DNA of 64,000 nucleotides. Source: Chryseobacterium sp. MYb7 (GTDB taxonomy: Bacteria; Bacteroidota; Bacteroidia; Flavobacteriales; Weeksellaceae). The notes beneath the pieces are model-generated. The model was not told where the DNA came from. It saw only the letters and a program-made list of their open reading frames with translations, and made no database searches. Made by a program: the position numbers and the translations under genes. Of this stretch, positions 44,184 through 52,226 are shown in pieces; within the stretch, counting starts at the first letter, position 1, and every line of letters starts with the position of its first letter. The stretch lies in contig NZ_PCOU01000023.1 of NCBI RefSeq assembly GCF_002979455.1, positions 30,102 through 94,101 on the forward strand. Direction: 5' to 3'.

Positions 44184-44597
44184 TCATTTTCTTTTGGAAC
44201 GCATTGCCTTAATTTTTGTAATTGGACTGTTATTTAATAATGCCTGATATTCCTTGCTCTCCATAGGAAATAAAGCAACCTTTCCTTCTGAATTATGATG
44301 AATTCCGAATCCGTATTTCTTAGCTAAAGGAGAACAGCGGAGGCAAGGCTGCCCTTTTGAAAAGAATTTTTCTCTTTCTTCCTGCTTTTCATTTTCTGAA
44401 ATATCATTTTTAATAACATAACACTCAAAAACAATATCGTCTGAAGAATAGATGTAGGGACTTTTTATAAGTTTCTCATATTGAAGATGGGCCAATGTTT
44501 TTTCTTTTTTTTCAGGAGGGATTTGTGCCTTAGAAATAGGGCAGTCTTCGGCAACTTCAATGAGCGTGTTGGTATAATTTGTGGTGTGTGGTTTCAT
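44184..44597 (-). CDS. DUF6157-like protein of unknown function
   Basis: This 137-residue hydrophilic cytoplasmic protein begins MKPHTTNYTNTLIEVAEDCPI, the N-terminal form I associate with DUF6157. A conserved CLRCSPLAKKYGFGIHHN block near residue 90 and a basic C-terminal KAMRSKRK tail are visible. Function is unknown. It is monocistronic, upstream of the thioesterase gene with about 97 bases between. Confidence 0.75.
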   Translation of the reverse strand: MKPHTTNYTNTLIEVAEDCPISKAQIPPEKKEKTLAHLQYEKLIKSPYIYSSDDIVFECYVIKNDISENEKQEEREKFFSKGQPCLRCSPLAKKYGFGIHHNSEGKVALFPMESKEYQALLNNSPITKIKAMRSKRK

Positions 44598-44841
44598 ATT
44601 TTGGCTTGGGATTTAAGATTTTATGAAGAATAGGAGAGTCTGGAAAGTCGTAATTATAACATTTTCAATATGATTAGCTTGATTGTGAGCTGTTGGACTT
44701 GGCTTTTGTTGTTAATTTTTAACTAATTTTATGATAAAGTAATTTTGTATTTAATTAACTGTTAATCAGTATTTTATATTCTTTTTACTTGTCTTTTTCT
44801 TATTTGGATTCAACATAATGTGAGAAATATTTAAAAAAAGC
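44598..44841. other. Intergenic region, AT-rich, no gene seen
   Basis: Between the divergent DUF6157-like and RRM genes the sequence is low in G+C, with stop codons in all frames and no hairpin of note. It may hold distal regulatory sites for the RRM gene. Confidence 0.5.
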
Positions 44842-44871
44842 TTTGATTTGAAATTTTTAATTGTATCTTGC
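44842..44871 (+). promoter_or_regulatory. Promoter of the RRM gene with long 5' leader
   Basis: TTTG at 44842-44845 and TATCTTGC at 44864-44871 are spaced by 18 bases. The predicted start of transcription near 44877 leaves a leader of about 90 bases that is AU-rich, like those of cold-inducible genes. Confidence 0.65.
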
Positions 44872-44965
44872 ATACGTTTATATTTGGAATCAATATTTGT
44901 TCATTAATTTATGTTGTTTTTCTTTTATATACCAAATTTTTATTAATTTTTTAATTTATTTTAAA

Positions 44966-45328
44966 ATGAACATTTTTGTTTCAAACATCAATTACGCAAC
45001 TAAAGAGTATGAGTTGCATGATCTATTCGCAGAATTTGGTGACGTATCATCAGCTAAAATCGTTACAGACAGAGAAACTGGTCGTTCTAGAGGTTTCGGT
45101 TTTGTAGAGATGGGTGATGAAGAGGGAAAGCAAGCTATTGAAGCTCTTAACCAAAAAGAATTTAACGGAAAAACTTTAAACGTATCTGAAGCTAAGCCAA
45201 GAGAAGAGAAGCCAAGAAGAAGCTTTGACAACAACAGAGGTGGTGGTTACGGAAACAACCGTGGAAACGGTGGTGGATACGGTGGTGGAAACAACCGTGG
45301 AGGTAACGGCGGAGGAAACCGTTGGTAA
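44966..45328 (+). CDS. Glycine-rich RRM RNA-binding protein
   Basis: This 120-residue protein has one RRM domain (residues 1-80): RNP2 is IFVSNI and RNP1 is RGFGFVEM, with aromatic residues for RNA stacking. The C-terminus is a low-complexity Gly/Asn/Arg tail, as in cyanobacterial and flavobacterial cold-inducible RNA chaperones. A frame from 44861 is longer but overlaps the promoter, so the ATG at 44966 is right. It should bind single-stranded RNA. Confidence 0.94.
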   Translation: MNIFVSNINYATKEYELHDLFAEFGDVSSAKIVTDRETGRSRGFGFVEMGDEEGKQAIEALNQKEFNGKTLNVSEAKPREEKPRRSFDNNRGGGYGNNRGNGGGYGGGNNRGGNGGGNRW

Positions 45329-45336
45329 AAAATATG

Positions 45337-45361
45337 AAGCGGCTTTTAAGCCGCTTTTTTT
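45337..45361 (+). terminator. Terminator of the RRM gene
   Basis: The stem AAGCGGCTT / AAGCCGCTT with short loop runs into a T tract about nine bases after the stop. Confidence 0.9.
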
Positions 45362-45442
45362 ATGGAATTTATTTTTGGGAAAAAATATTTTTCTGAATAA
45401 TGGAAGTTCTTTTAATACAGAATTTCTACAATAGATAAAAAT

Positions 45443-45474
45443 AAAATAGGCTATCCATTTGGATAGCCTATTTT
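45443..45474. terminator. Bidirectional terminator
   Basis: A 14-bp perfect stem (AAAATAGGCTATCC arm) lies eight bases from the stop of the DUF4153 gene. Confidence 0.92.
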
Positions 45475-45482
45475 ATTAATTG

Positions 45483-47267
45483 TTATTTCAATCTTATCAA
45501 TGTATAAACACTTTCGTAATAAATGCTGGTAGTATCTTGTTCAGAATATTTCTCCCGGGTAATTTCACTGAAAACAAGTTTAACATGATATTTGCCTAAA
45601 TCAGATTCCATCGTGATTTCAGGAACTTTTACGTTTCCGTTTTTGTTTTTATTTTTATCCAGCAGTTTAATAATCTGTGGTCCGAAATCTACTTCTTCTT
45701 TTGAGTTTAAGCTTAATTTTAATGATGAATTATCAGTCAGTTCATCTGTTAGTTCAAACTCATCGTTATTCAGTTTTTGCGGATCTCTGTTATAGCGGTG
45801 GAAAGAAATTAAATATTGATAATTTCCGAGTTCTACCACCTGCTTTTCAGGAACAAGAACTAGTCTGTTCATTTCATATGCCCTGTTTTTTACGGTGACG
45901 TTTACATCCGAGAATTTATTCTGGATATCATATCTTACACTATAAAATGTTCCGGTTGCAATATTATTTGTTAATTCAGACTGATCTTTTGGAAGTAACA
46001 GAGTTGATAAAAATTCGCCTTGTTTTCTTTCTGCCAGAAATTCGAATTTATCGGCAATTTCATTACGGATTGTATCAGTAACTTTCTTGTTGAAATTAAT
46101 TGTACCCGCGCTGATGAGCTGATGCTGGTTTAAAATATTCATTAATTCTGATTTCTGACTTCTATTAGCTACGCTAAATGCATTAAGATAAGGGAAAATC
46201 AAAGCAAAAGCTCCAAACAAAAATAAGCTGATCGGAATAAATTTTATGGTAGCCTTTTTACTGAAAATATAGTAAATAACAATGCTTAGCAGCCACAGGG
46301 CAAGCAGGAGCACAAAATATCTTGGTTCTGTATAGCCGTATTCCAGAATTCTGGTGAAAATAGCTGTGAAAAGCAATACAATTAAAGGAACAATTGTATA
46401 ATAGAATGCCTTTGAAAATATTTTAACCCAGGATTTTGCATTTTCTTCTTTTAACGGATGTACGAGAAGTAATGCCAGAATACCAACAATACTGTAAGCT
46501 AAAACAAGGTAAGAAACCCATCCTCTTGGAAGTTCCCAGTTGATCAGTATTTTAGCTGAATAGAAATAAAGAATAGCTACATAAATAAGCAGCAGCGGAA
46601 TTAAAATAAACTGAGTGAAAAACTTTAAAACAACAGGATAGGTTCCGTCTTTTTCAAGATTATTAAGTCCTTTATCATTAAATAAAAGAAAAATAAAACT
46701 GCTCCCGAAAATAGCCAGAACAAAGAATGTATCTCGGTAAAGTCTATCGTGGAAATTAAAATCAAAAAGTTTATCAATGGCCAGGATTGCTAATTCAACA
46801 CCGCCTGTTAAAACCCCTGTAAATATGGCAGTGAGAAAGATATTGATAAAAAGGTTTTTGTTGTATTGCCAGAATCGGAGTTCTCTGTCTTTTTCAAGAA
46901 ACGGGACAAAAGATACCAATAAGTGGGAGAGCAGTACGGTAACGGCAATAATATAGGCATAAACTTCTGTAAAACCGTTCTTTTTATCCGGCAAGATAAA
47001 GTAAAAGCCTATAAGAAAAATAATTCCGGACACCTGTAATAATAATTCTCTTCCGATTCTCTGTGATAGCATTTTTAGGGCAAACATCAATGAAATTCCG
47101 AGACAGCTGCAAATGGTGAATTTGATATAAGAGGTGATTTCACTCCGTTCTGTTTCAACAATACATATGGTGCCGACAGAAGCTAATAAAGCCATTGCCA
47201 GAATCATAGGATATCGGAAAATGACTTCATTGGCCCGGCTTAGAGTTTCCTGGAATTTTGTTTTCAT
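45483..47267 (-). CDS. DUF4153-family membrane protein
   Basis: This 594-residue protein has about twelve predicted helices in the first 370 residues, then a soluble domain of about 220 residues. The pattern fits the Bacteroidota DUF4153 membrane proteins of unknown function. The soluble part is beta-rich, ends in SEITREKYSEQD...ESVYTLIRLK and is presumably periplasmic. It is the last gene of an operon with the BlaI-like regulator (24 bases upstream) and the PAP2 phosphatase. Confidence 0.85.
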   Translation of the reverse strand: MKTKFQETLSRANEVIFRYPMILAMALLASVGTICIVETERSEITSYIKFTICSCLGISLMFALKMLSQRIGRELLLQVSGIIFLIGFYFILPDKKNGFTEVYAYIIAVTVLLSHLLVSFVPFLEKDRELRFWQYNKNLFINIFLTAIFTGVLTGGVELAILAIDKLFDFNFHDRLYRDTFFVLAIFGSSFIFLLFNDKGLNNLEKDGTYPVVLKFFTQFILIPLLLIYVAILYFYSAKILINWELPRGWVSYLVLAYSIVGILALLLVHPLKEENAKSWVKIFSKAFYYTIVPLIVLLFTAIFTRILEYGYTEPRYFVLLLALWLLSIVIYYIFSKKATIKFIPISLFLFGAFALIFPYLNAFSVANRSQKSELMNILNQHQLISAGTINFNKKVTDTIRNEIADKFEFLAERKQGEFLSTLLLPKDQSELTNNIATGTFYSVRYDIQNKFSDVNVTVKNRAYEMNRLVLVPEKQVVELGNYQYLISFHRYNRDPQKLNNDEFELTDELTDNSSLKLSLNSKEEVDFGPQIIKLLDKNKNKNGNVKVPEITMESDLGKYHVKLVFSEITREKYSEQDTTSIYYESVYTLIRLK

Positions 47268-47291
47268 GATTTGGTGTTTTTGGAGTTTAGG

Positions 47292-47783
47292 TTAATCCTT
47301 TTTCTTTTTCTTCTTTTTATCCTTGTCCTTGTCTTTGTCTTTTGCTTTAGTTTTCTTTTCCTTTTTCGGACTTAGGATTTCTTCAGCAATTTCAAACTTA
47401 GGTTCCTCAATTTTTGCTGGTTTTATTTCAATTTTAAGATCAAAATGACCTTTCATATCTTCCTGCGAGATTAATTTTTCGCTTAATAAAAGCTCCAAAA
47501 TTTCTTTTCCGGAATCATTAAAAAAGTTGTGCGAAAGTTCTTTCAGTAAAAATTTTTTGTAACCTTCCAAAGGAACAAGCACAGTATATTTGAAGATTCT
47601 TCCTTCTTTTACAGTAGACAGATAGCCTTTTTCAACTAATATTTTCAAATAAGTGGAAACTGTATTCTGGTGTGGTTTCGGTTCCGGATGCTGCTCCATA
47701 ACGTCCTTCAGATAGAAAGATTCCATTTTCCAAAACAGCTTCATAAAGTTTTCTTCTGCGGCAGTAAGATGATTTATTTTCAT
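47292..47783 (-). CDS. BlaI/MecI/CopY-type repressor with lysine-rich tail
   Basis: From ATG at 47783 this is 163 residues. The N-terminal winged helix has LTAAEENFMKLFWKME and HQNTVSTYLKILVEKGYL, as in BlaI. The last 25 residues are an extreme Lys/Asp tail (KDKDKDKDKKKKKKK). No BlaR-type sensor peptidase is present; the partner genes are the PAP2 and DUF4153 proteins. It might regulate its own operon. The usual BlaI is about 120-130 residues, so the tail is an addition. Confidence 0.87.
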   Translation of the reverse strand: MKINHLTAAEENFMKLFWKMESFYLKDVMEQHPEPKPHQNTVSTYLKILVEKGYLSTVKEGRIFKYTVLVPLEGYKKFLLKELSHNFFNDSGKEILELLLSEKLISQEDMKGHFDLKIEIKPAKIEEPKFEIAEEILSPKKEKKTKAKDKDKDKDKKKKKKKD

Positions 47784-47791
47784 AGAGTATT

Positions 47792-48394
47792 CTAATGTTG
47801 AAATTGAATATTGCAATAAAGATAGAGAAAAGATACCAGAAAAGCTATTCCAGCGCCCATAAATACTTCTTTTACGGTGTGTCTTTTTAAAATAACACGG
47901 GTGATTCCGACTAAAATAGCAATCCCCAGCCATGCCAGACCCATTTTCCAGTCCAGGGTGAAAAATAATGCTGCTACAAATACATTGAACGCAGTGTGCA
48001 TGGAACTTTTGATGAAAAGATTGCTGATCTGAAGGGCAAAAAGAAGAACCAGAATAAACAGCATGACCAAATCAATATATCCGTTTTTGATATAATTAAA
48101 AGCAAGATAAGCGACTACGCAGGCTGCAATAAATATATATAATGTTTTCCTTTGAACCCGGTTGGATACATCCATATTGGTATATCTTCCTGTTTTTACA
48201 TTCCATACCAGCCATACAATAACCGGAATGATAATCATTAATAATATAGGAAGAAAATAAAGAATAGAATCTTGAAGGCTGTATTCATTCATACTCATAT
48301 ATACAAAATAAAGGATCAAAGAGACCAATGGGTTAAAAAAATCAGAAATGACTTTTGAAATTTTGTGTAATAATGAAGACTGCTTTTCTTCCAT
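47792..48394 (-). CDS. PAP2-superfamily membrane phosphatase
   Basis: This 200-residue protein has five to six helices and PAP2 motifs SSMHTAF (residues 131-137) and ITRVILKRHTVKEVFMGAGI near the end. The usual first motif KxxxxxxRP is replaced by a less clear SNRVQRKT. It probably removes phosphate from undecaprenyl pyrophosphate or other lipid phosphates. It is first in the operon with the BlaI-like gene eight bases downstream and has a -7 box at 48411-48418. Confidence 0.87.
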   Translation of the reverse strand: MEEKQSSLLHKISKVISDFFNPLVSLILYFVYMSMNEYSLQDSILYFLPILLMIIIPVIVWLVWNVKTGRYTNMDVSNRVQRKTLYIFIAACVVAYLAFNYIKNGYIDLVMLFILVLLFALQISNLFIKSSMHTAFNVFVAALFFTLDWKMGLAWLGIAILVGITRVILKRHTVKEVFMGAGIAFLVSFLYLYCNIQFQH

Positions 48395-48410
48395 AATCTA
48401 GTTTAAAAAC

Positions 48411-48418
48411 CAAATATA
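48411..48418 (-). promoter_or_regulatory. -7 promoter element for the PAP2 operon
   Basis: The minus strand reads TATATTTG, 16 bases before the ATG at 48394. Confidence 0.7.
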
Positions 48419-48879
48419 CCATTATAACCTCAAAAAACAAGAAGCCATACAGGTGTAAAATGAGCATGGAAAAGGATTTAATTGTTGTGTGCAAGTATAT
48501 TTATATAGAATAAAGAATGTTTTAAGGTATTATTAAATCCTTTCGTAAAATTAAGATAGACTGTAAAAATTACCGACTTTTCTCCTGAAAAGAAACCGTT
48601 GAAACACCCAAAAGTTATGTTAACAATAATTAAAGATGAAAGAAGCAATGAGGAAAGGGTAATCAATTTTTGATATTTTAGTTCTATTTATTACATCATA
48701 AAATCCACATAAATAGGCTTATTCTATAAATATTGTATTAGGAAATCAGTAGAGAGAATACTGTTGTATCGGGAGCTGCAAGGGTCGAAAATTAAGAATA
48801 ATCCATTCAGCCCGCAAATAGATTTTGCAGAAAAAACGAAAAGTTATCTATGTATAGAATAAAAACAAAGTTTTTTTCA
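48419..48879. other. Intergenic region, no gene seen
   Basis: About 460 bases of AT-rich sequence lie between the divergent PAP2 operon and pdhA. A 62-codon minus-strand frame (48478-48666) opens with TTG and reads as a hydrophobic stretch with no promoter; I do not consider it a gene. No clear repeat or hairpin found. Confidence 0.5.
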
Positions 48880-48887
48880 TAATTTTG
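48880..48887 (+). promoter_or_regulatory. -7 promoter element for pdhA
   Basis: TAATTTTG matches TAnnTTTG, 37 bases before the pdhA ATG. Confidence 0.7.
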
Positions 48888-48924
48888 CTCAACTATTTCA
48901 TCATAAAAAAGCAAGAGCTAACAC

Positions 48925-49926
48925 ATGAAAGAATTTTCTAAAGAGGTATACCTGAAGTGGTATGAAGATATGACAATGTGGAGAAGGTTTGAAGACAAAT
49001 GCCGTTCTCTTTACCTAAAACAAAAAATCAGAGGTTTTTTACATTTGTATAACGGTCAGGAAGCTATTCCTGCTGGATTTACACATGCAATGGATCTTAC
49101 AAAGGATAGTATGATTACTGCTTACAGATGTCACATCCATCCAATGGCGATGGGAGTAGATCCTAAGAGAATCATGGCTGAACTTTGTGGTAAAGCGACA
49201 GGTACATCCGGAGGTATGGGTGGATCTATGCACATTTTCAGTAAAGAACACCGTTTTTACGGAGGGCACGGTATCGTTGGAGGACAAATTCCTTTGGGAG
49301 CTGGTATTGCTTTTGCAGATAAATATTTCGACAGAAAAGCGGTGAACATCTGTTTCTTTGGAGATGGAGCTGCAAGACAGGGTTCTCTACATGAGACCTT
49401 CAACATGGCAATGAACTGGAAACTTCCTGTAGTATTTGTTGTAGAAAACAACCAATATGCAATGGGAACTTCTGTAAAAAGAACTGCCAACCACGAAGAT
49501 ATCTATAAATTAGGATTAGGATACGAAATGCCTTGTCTTGCTGTAGATGCAATGGATCCTGAAAAAGTAGCTGAAGCTGCTTACGAAGCTATTGAAAGAG
49601 CAAGAAGAGGAGACGGACCTACATTCATTGAAGCAAGAACTTACCGTTACAGAGGACACTCTATGTCTGATGCTGAGCCATACAGATCTAAGGAGGAAGT
49701 TGCTATTCATAAAAATGATGACCCAATTGAGCTTGTAAAACACAGAATTTTAGAAAACGGATGGGCTACAGAAGCTGAATTGGAAACGATGGACAACAAG
49801 TCAAGAGACTTCGTTGATGAATGTATCGAATTTATGGAAAACTCTCCATATCCTGATGCTGAGAAAGTTTACGAGTATGTATATGCTCAGGAAGATTATC
49901 CATTCTTAGACAAATTAGAAAACTAA
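48925..49926 (+). CDS. pdhA: Pyruvate dehydrogenase E1 component, alpha subunit
   Basis: This 333-residue enzyme subunit carries the thiamine-diphosphate motif GDGAARQGSLHETF...FVVENN and the phosphorylation-loop equivalent YRYRGHSMSDAEPYRS. With an E1 beta partner encoded elsewhere it decarboxylates pyruvate and acetylates the lipoyl group of E2. The E2 gene lies 108 bases downstream; no E1 beta is in the window. Length matches the two-subunit E1 alpha. Confidence 0.97.
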   Translation: MKEFSKEVYLKWYEDMTMWRRFEDKCRSLYLKQKIRGFLHLYNGQEAIPAGFTHAMDLTKDSMITAYRCHIHPMAMGVDPKRIMAELCGKATGTSGGMGGSMHIFSKEHRFYGGHGIVGGQIPLGAGIAFADKYFDRKAVNICFFGDGAARQGSLHETFNMAMNWKLPVVFVVENNQYAMGTSVKRTANHEDIYKLGLGYEMPCLAVDAMDPEKVAEAAYEAIERARRGDGPTFIEARTYRYRGHSMSDAEPYRSKEEVAIHKNDDPIELVKHRILENGWATEAELETMDNKSRDFVDECIEFMENSPYPDAEKVYEYVYAQEDYPFLDKLEN

Positions 49927-49934
49927 AAGATAAT

Positions 49935-50030
49935 GAGTTAATTTGACAATTTGAGAATTTGAAAATGTGATAGAATATGTCCTTTTTTAATTTTCAAATT
50001 TTCAGATTGCTAAATTTTCAAATTAAAATA
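49935..50030. repeat. Iterated ATTTGA-word inverted repeat between pdhA and E2
   Basis: The left arm is TTTGACAATTTGAGAATTTG. The right arm, near 49990-50025, is its approximate reverse complement ending AAATTTTCAAATT. It fills the pdhA-E2 spacer and may act as a processing or attenuation hairpin. Confidence 0.6.
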
Positions 50031-50034
50031 AATT

Positions 50035-51630
50035 ATGGCAGAAGTAATTACGATGCCCCGCCTGTCCGACACTATGACGGAAGGTAAGGTGGCAAAATGG
50101 CATAAAAAAGTAGGAGATAAAGTAAAAGAAGGAGATATTTTAGCTGAAATTGAAACTGATAAAGCAGTTCAGGATTTCGAATCTGAAATAGAAGGTACCC
50201 TTTTATACGTAGGTGTAGAAGAAGGAGGTGCTGCTGCTGTAGACTCTGTTTTAGCTATTATCGGAAATGAAGGAGAAGATATTTCAGGATTAACAGGTGG
50301 AGCAGCCGCTCCCGCTGCTGCAACTGAAGAAAAAAAATCAGAAGAACAGCCTAAAGCAGAAACTGCTGCACCTGCTGCTGCAGAAGTTCCGGCAGGAGTA
50401 GAAGTTATTACAATGCCAAGACTTTCTGATACAATGACAGAAGGTAAGGTAGCTAAATGGCACAAAAGTGTAGGCGACACAGTAAAAGAAGGTGACCTTC
50501 TTGCTGAGATCGAAACAGATAAAGCGGTACAGGATTTCGAATCTGAATTCAATGGAGTACTATTGAAGCAAGGTGTAGAAGAAGGAGGTGCTGCTCCGGT
50601 AGACTCAGTATTGGCAATTATTGGCCCTGCAGGAACTGATATTTCAGCTGTAGGAGCTCCAAAAGCCGCTGCTCAGTCCACTGAAAAACCGGCTGAACAA
50701 AAGGCAGAAGCTAAAACAGATGAAAAAGCTGCTCTGGCTGCTAACTCTTCATCTTCTGACAGAGTAGCAATCTCTCCACTGGCTAAGAAAATGGCTCAGG
50801 ATAAAGGGGTTGATATCAACAGTGTTCAGGGTTCTGGTGAAAATGGAAGAATCGTTAAAAAAGATATTGAAAACTATCAGCCAGCTGCGAAAACGGCTGC
50901 TTCAGCTCCAGCAGTAAGTGCTGCTCCGGCTGCGGTAAGCTTCGTACAGGGTGAAGATACAGAGACTCAAAATTCACAGGTAAGAAATATCATTGCAAAA
51001 CGTCTTTCTGAAAGTAAATTCTCTGCACCTCACTACTATCTGATGGTGGAGATCAATATGGATAAAGCAATTGAAGCTAGAAAAGAAATCAATTCTCTTC
51101 CAGATACTAAGATCTCTTTCAACGATATGATCATTAAAGCGACTGCAATTGCTTTAAGAAAACACCCTCAGGTTAATTCAAGCTGGGCAGGAGATAAGAT
51201 CATCCACAGAGGGAATATCAATATTGGTGTAGCAGTAGCTATTCCAGACGGATTGGTAGTTCCGGTATTGAAAAATACAGATCAGATGACGTACACTCAG
51301 ATTTCTGCATCCGTAAAAGATATGGCTTCAAGAGCTAAGAGTAAAGGTCTTAAAGCTAATGAAATGGAAGGATCTACATTCTCAATTTCTAACTTAGGAA
51401 TGTTCGGAATCGAGACATTTACAAGTATCATCAACCAGCCAAACTCTGCAATCCTTTCAGTAGGAGCAATTATCGAGAAACCAATCGTTAAAGATGGTCA
51501 GATCGTAGTTGGAAACACAATGAAACTTTCATTAGCATGTGACCACAGAGTTGTAGACGGTGCTACAGGTGCTCAATTCTTACAAACATTAAGAACATAT
51601 TTAGAAAGTCCATTAACATTGTTACTGTAA
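50035..51630 (+). CDS. pdhC: Pyruvate dehydrogenase E2, dihydrolipoyl acetyltransferase
   Basis: This 531-residue protein has two lipoyl domains (lipoyl Lys43 and Lys163, both in ETDKAVQ), with Ala/Pro-rich linkers. A peripheral subunit-binding domain (ISPLAKKMAQDKG...GRIVKKDI) follows near residue 245. The catalytic core ends with His504 and Asp508 in DHRVVDG. It transfers the acetyl group to CoA and forms the complex core. Double-lipoyl E2s are common in flavobacteria. It is co-directional with pdhA. Confidence 0.97.
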   Translation: MAEVITMPRLSDTMTEGKVAKWHKKVGDKVKEGDILAEIETDKAVQDFESEIEGTLLYVGVEEGGAAAVDSVLAIIGNEGEDISGLTGGAAAPAAATEEKKSEEQPKAETAAPAAAEVPAGVEVITMPRLSDTMTEGKVAKWHKSVGDTVKEGDLLAEIETDKAVQDFESEFNGVLLKQGVEEGGAAPVDSVLAIIGPAGTDISAVGAPKAAAQSTEKPAEQKAEAKTDEKAALAANSSSSDRVAISPLAKKMAQDKGVDINSVQGSGENGRIVKKDIENYQPAAKTAASAPAVSAAPAAVSFVQGEDTETQNSQVRNIIAKRLSESKFSAPHYYLMVEINMDKAIEARKEINSLPDTKISFNDMIIKATAIALRKHPQVNSSWAGDKIIHRGNINIGVAVAIPDGLVVPVLKNTDQMTYTQISASVKDMASRAKSKGLKANEMEGSTFSISNLGMFGIETFTSIINQPNSAILSVGAIIEKPIVKDGQIVVGNTMKLSLACDHRVVDGATGAQFLQTLRTYLESPLTLLL

Positions 51631-51652
51631 TTTTCTGAAATGAAAATATAAA

Positions 51653-51675
51653 ACCTCCCAAGCCGGGAGGTTTTT
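51653..51675. terminator. Terminator of pdhC, identical to the one at 54157
   Basis: The hairpin ACCTCCC...GGGAGGT with AAGCC loop and T tract serves pdhC. It probably also serves the convergent XRE gene on the other strand. The same 23 bases recur at 54157-54179. Confidence 0.9.
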
Positions 51676-51694
51676 CGTTTTTATAATTGAAAAT

Positions 51695-52081
51695 TTATTT
51701 TTTAAGGATTTTTATTTCTTCCTTAAGTTCTTTTACCTGTAATTTCAATTCCTCTATTCTTTCTTCATACTGTTCTATCAGTTTTTCTGAAGAATTGTAG
51801 TTAATGGTTTGGTTTTGAATTACACCACTGCCATTATCATTTGAAGAATCATTATTGTTGTTAAGCTGTAAATACCCCTCTTCAGGTTTCAGAATGTCTT
51901 CCATACTTACCTCCAGAGAAGTACATATACTTTGGATATGATTTACCCATGAATTGGTTTCTCCATTTTCTATTCTCTGGTAGGTAGACCGTGAGATATG
52001 AAGCTTCTCTGCCAGCTCTTCCTGAGAAATCCCTTTCTCTTCCCTGTATTTTCTTATTCTTTTCCCGATGGTAGTGTTCAT
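51695..52081 (-). CDS. XRE-family transcriptional regulator with C-terminal coiled coil
   Basis: This 128-residue protein has an HTH (residues about 8-62): RIRKYREEKGISQEELAEKL, then RSTYQRIENGETNSW. A Ser/Asn-rich linker leads to a coiled coil of about 35 residues with ELKLQVKELKEEIKI, likely a dimer interface. The -7 box at 52108-52115 lies between longer possible starts and this ATG, so ATG 52081 is the start. It is divergent from the lipoprotein gene at 52227, which it may regulate. Confidence 0.88.
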   Translation of the reverse strand: MNTTIGKRIRKYREEKGISQEELAEKLHISRSTYQRIENGETNSWVNHIQSICTSLEVSMEDILKPEEGYLQLNNNNDSSNDNGSGVIQNQTINYNSSEKLIEQYEERIEELKLQVKELKEEIKILKK

Positions 52082-52107
52082 AGCCCAAAATATTTTTTTG
52101 AATAGAA

Positions 52108-52115
52108 CAAATATA
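52108..52115 (-). promoter_or_regulatory. -7 promoter element for the XRE gene
   Basis: The minus strand reads TATATTTG, 26 bases before the ATG at 52081 and downstream of two longer potential starts. Confidence 0.75.
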
Positions 52116-52154
52116 ATTTTTTTCCTAAAATAAACCTGCATCAAAAACAGGGCA

Positions 52155-52183
52155 TTGTGATATTATTTTTTTTCACACATTTG
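52155..52183 (+). promoter_or_regulatory. Candidate promoter for the JAMM-like lipoprotein gene
   Basis: TTG (52155-52157), 18 bases, then CACATTTG at 52176-52183, one base from TAnnTTTG. The XRE and lipoprotein promoters lie back to back about 60 bases apart, so a shared operator is plausible. Confidence 0.5.
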
Positions 52184-52226
52184 TAGAGTTATGAAAAAAT
52201 TATATATTTAACAAATAAAAAAACAA

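Noticed and set aside
45225..45434. Frame rich in Thr/Val across the RRM tail
   Set aside because: It is a frame-shifted reading of the Gly-rich RRM tail and runs through the terminator; no independent support.
48478..48666. 62-codon minus-strand frame in the pdhA upstream gap
   Set aside because: It starts with TTG, reads as a simple hydrophobic string, has no -7 box and no family features.
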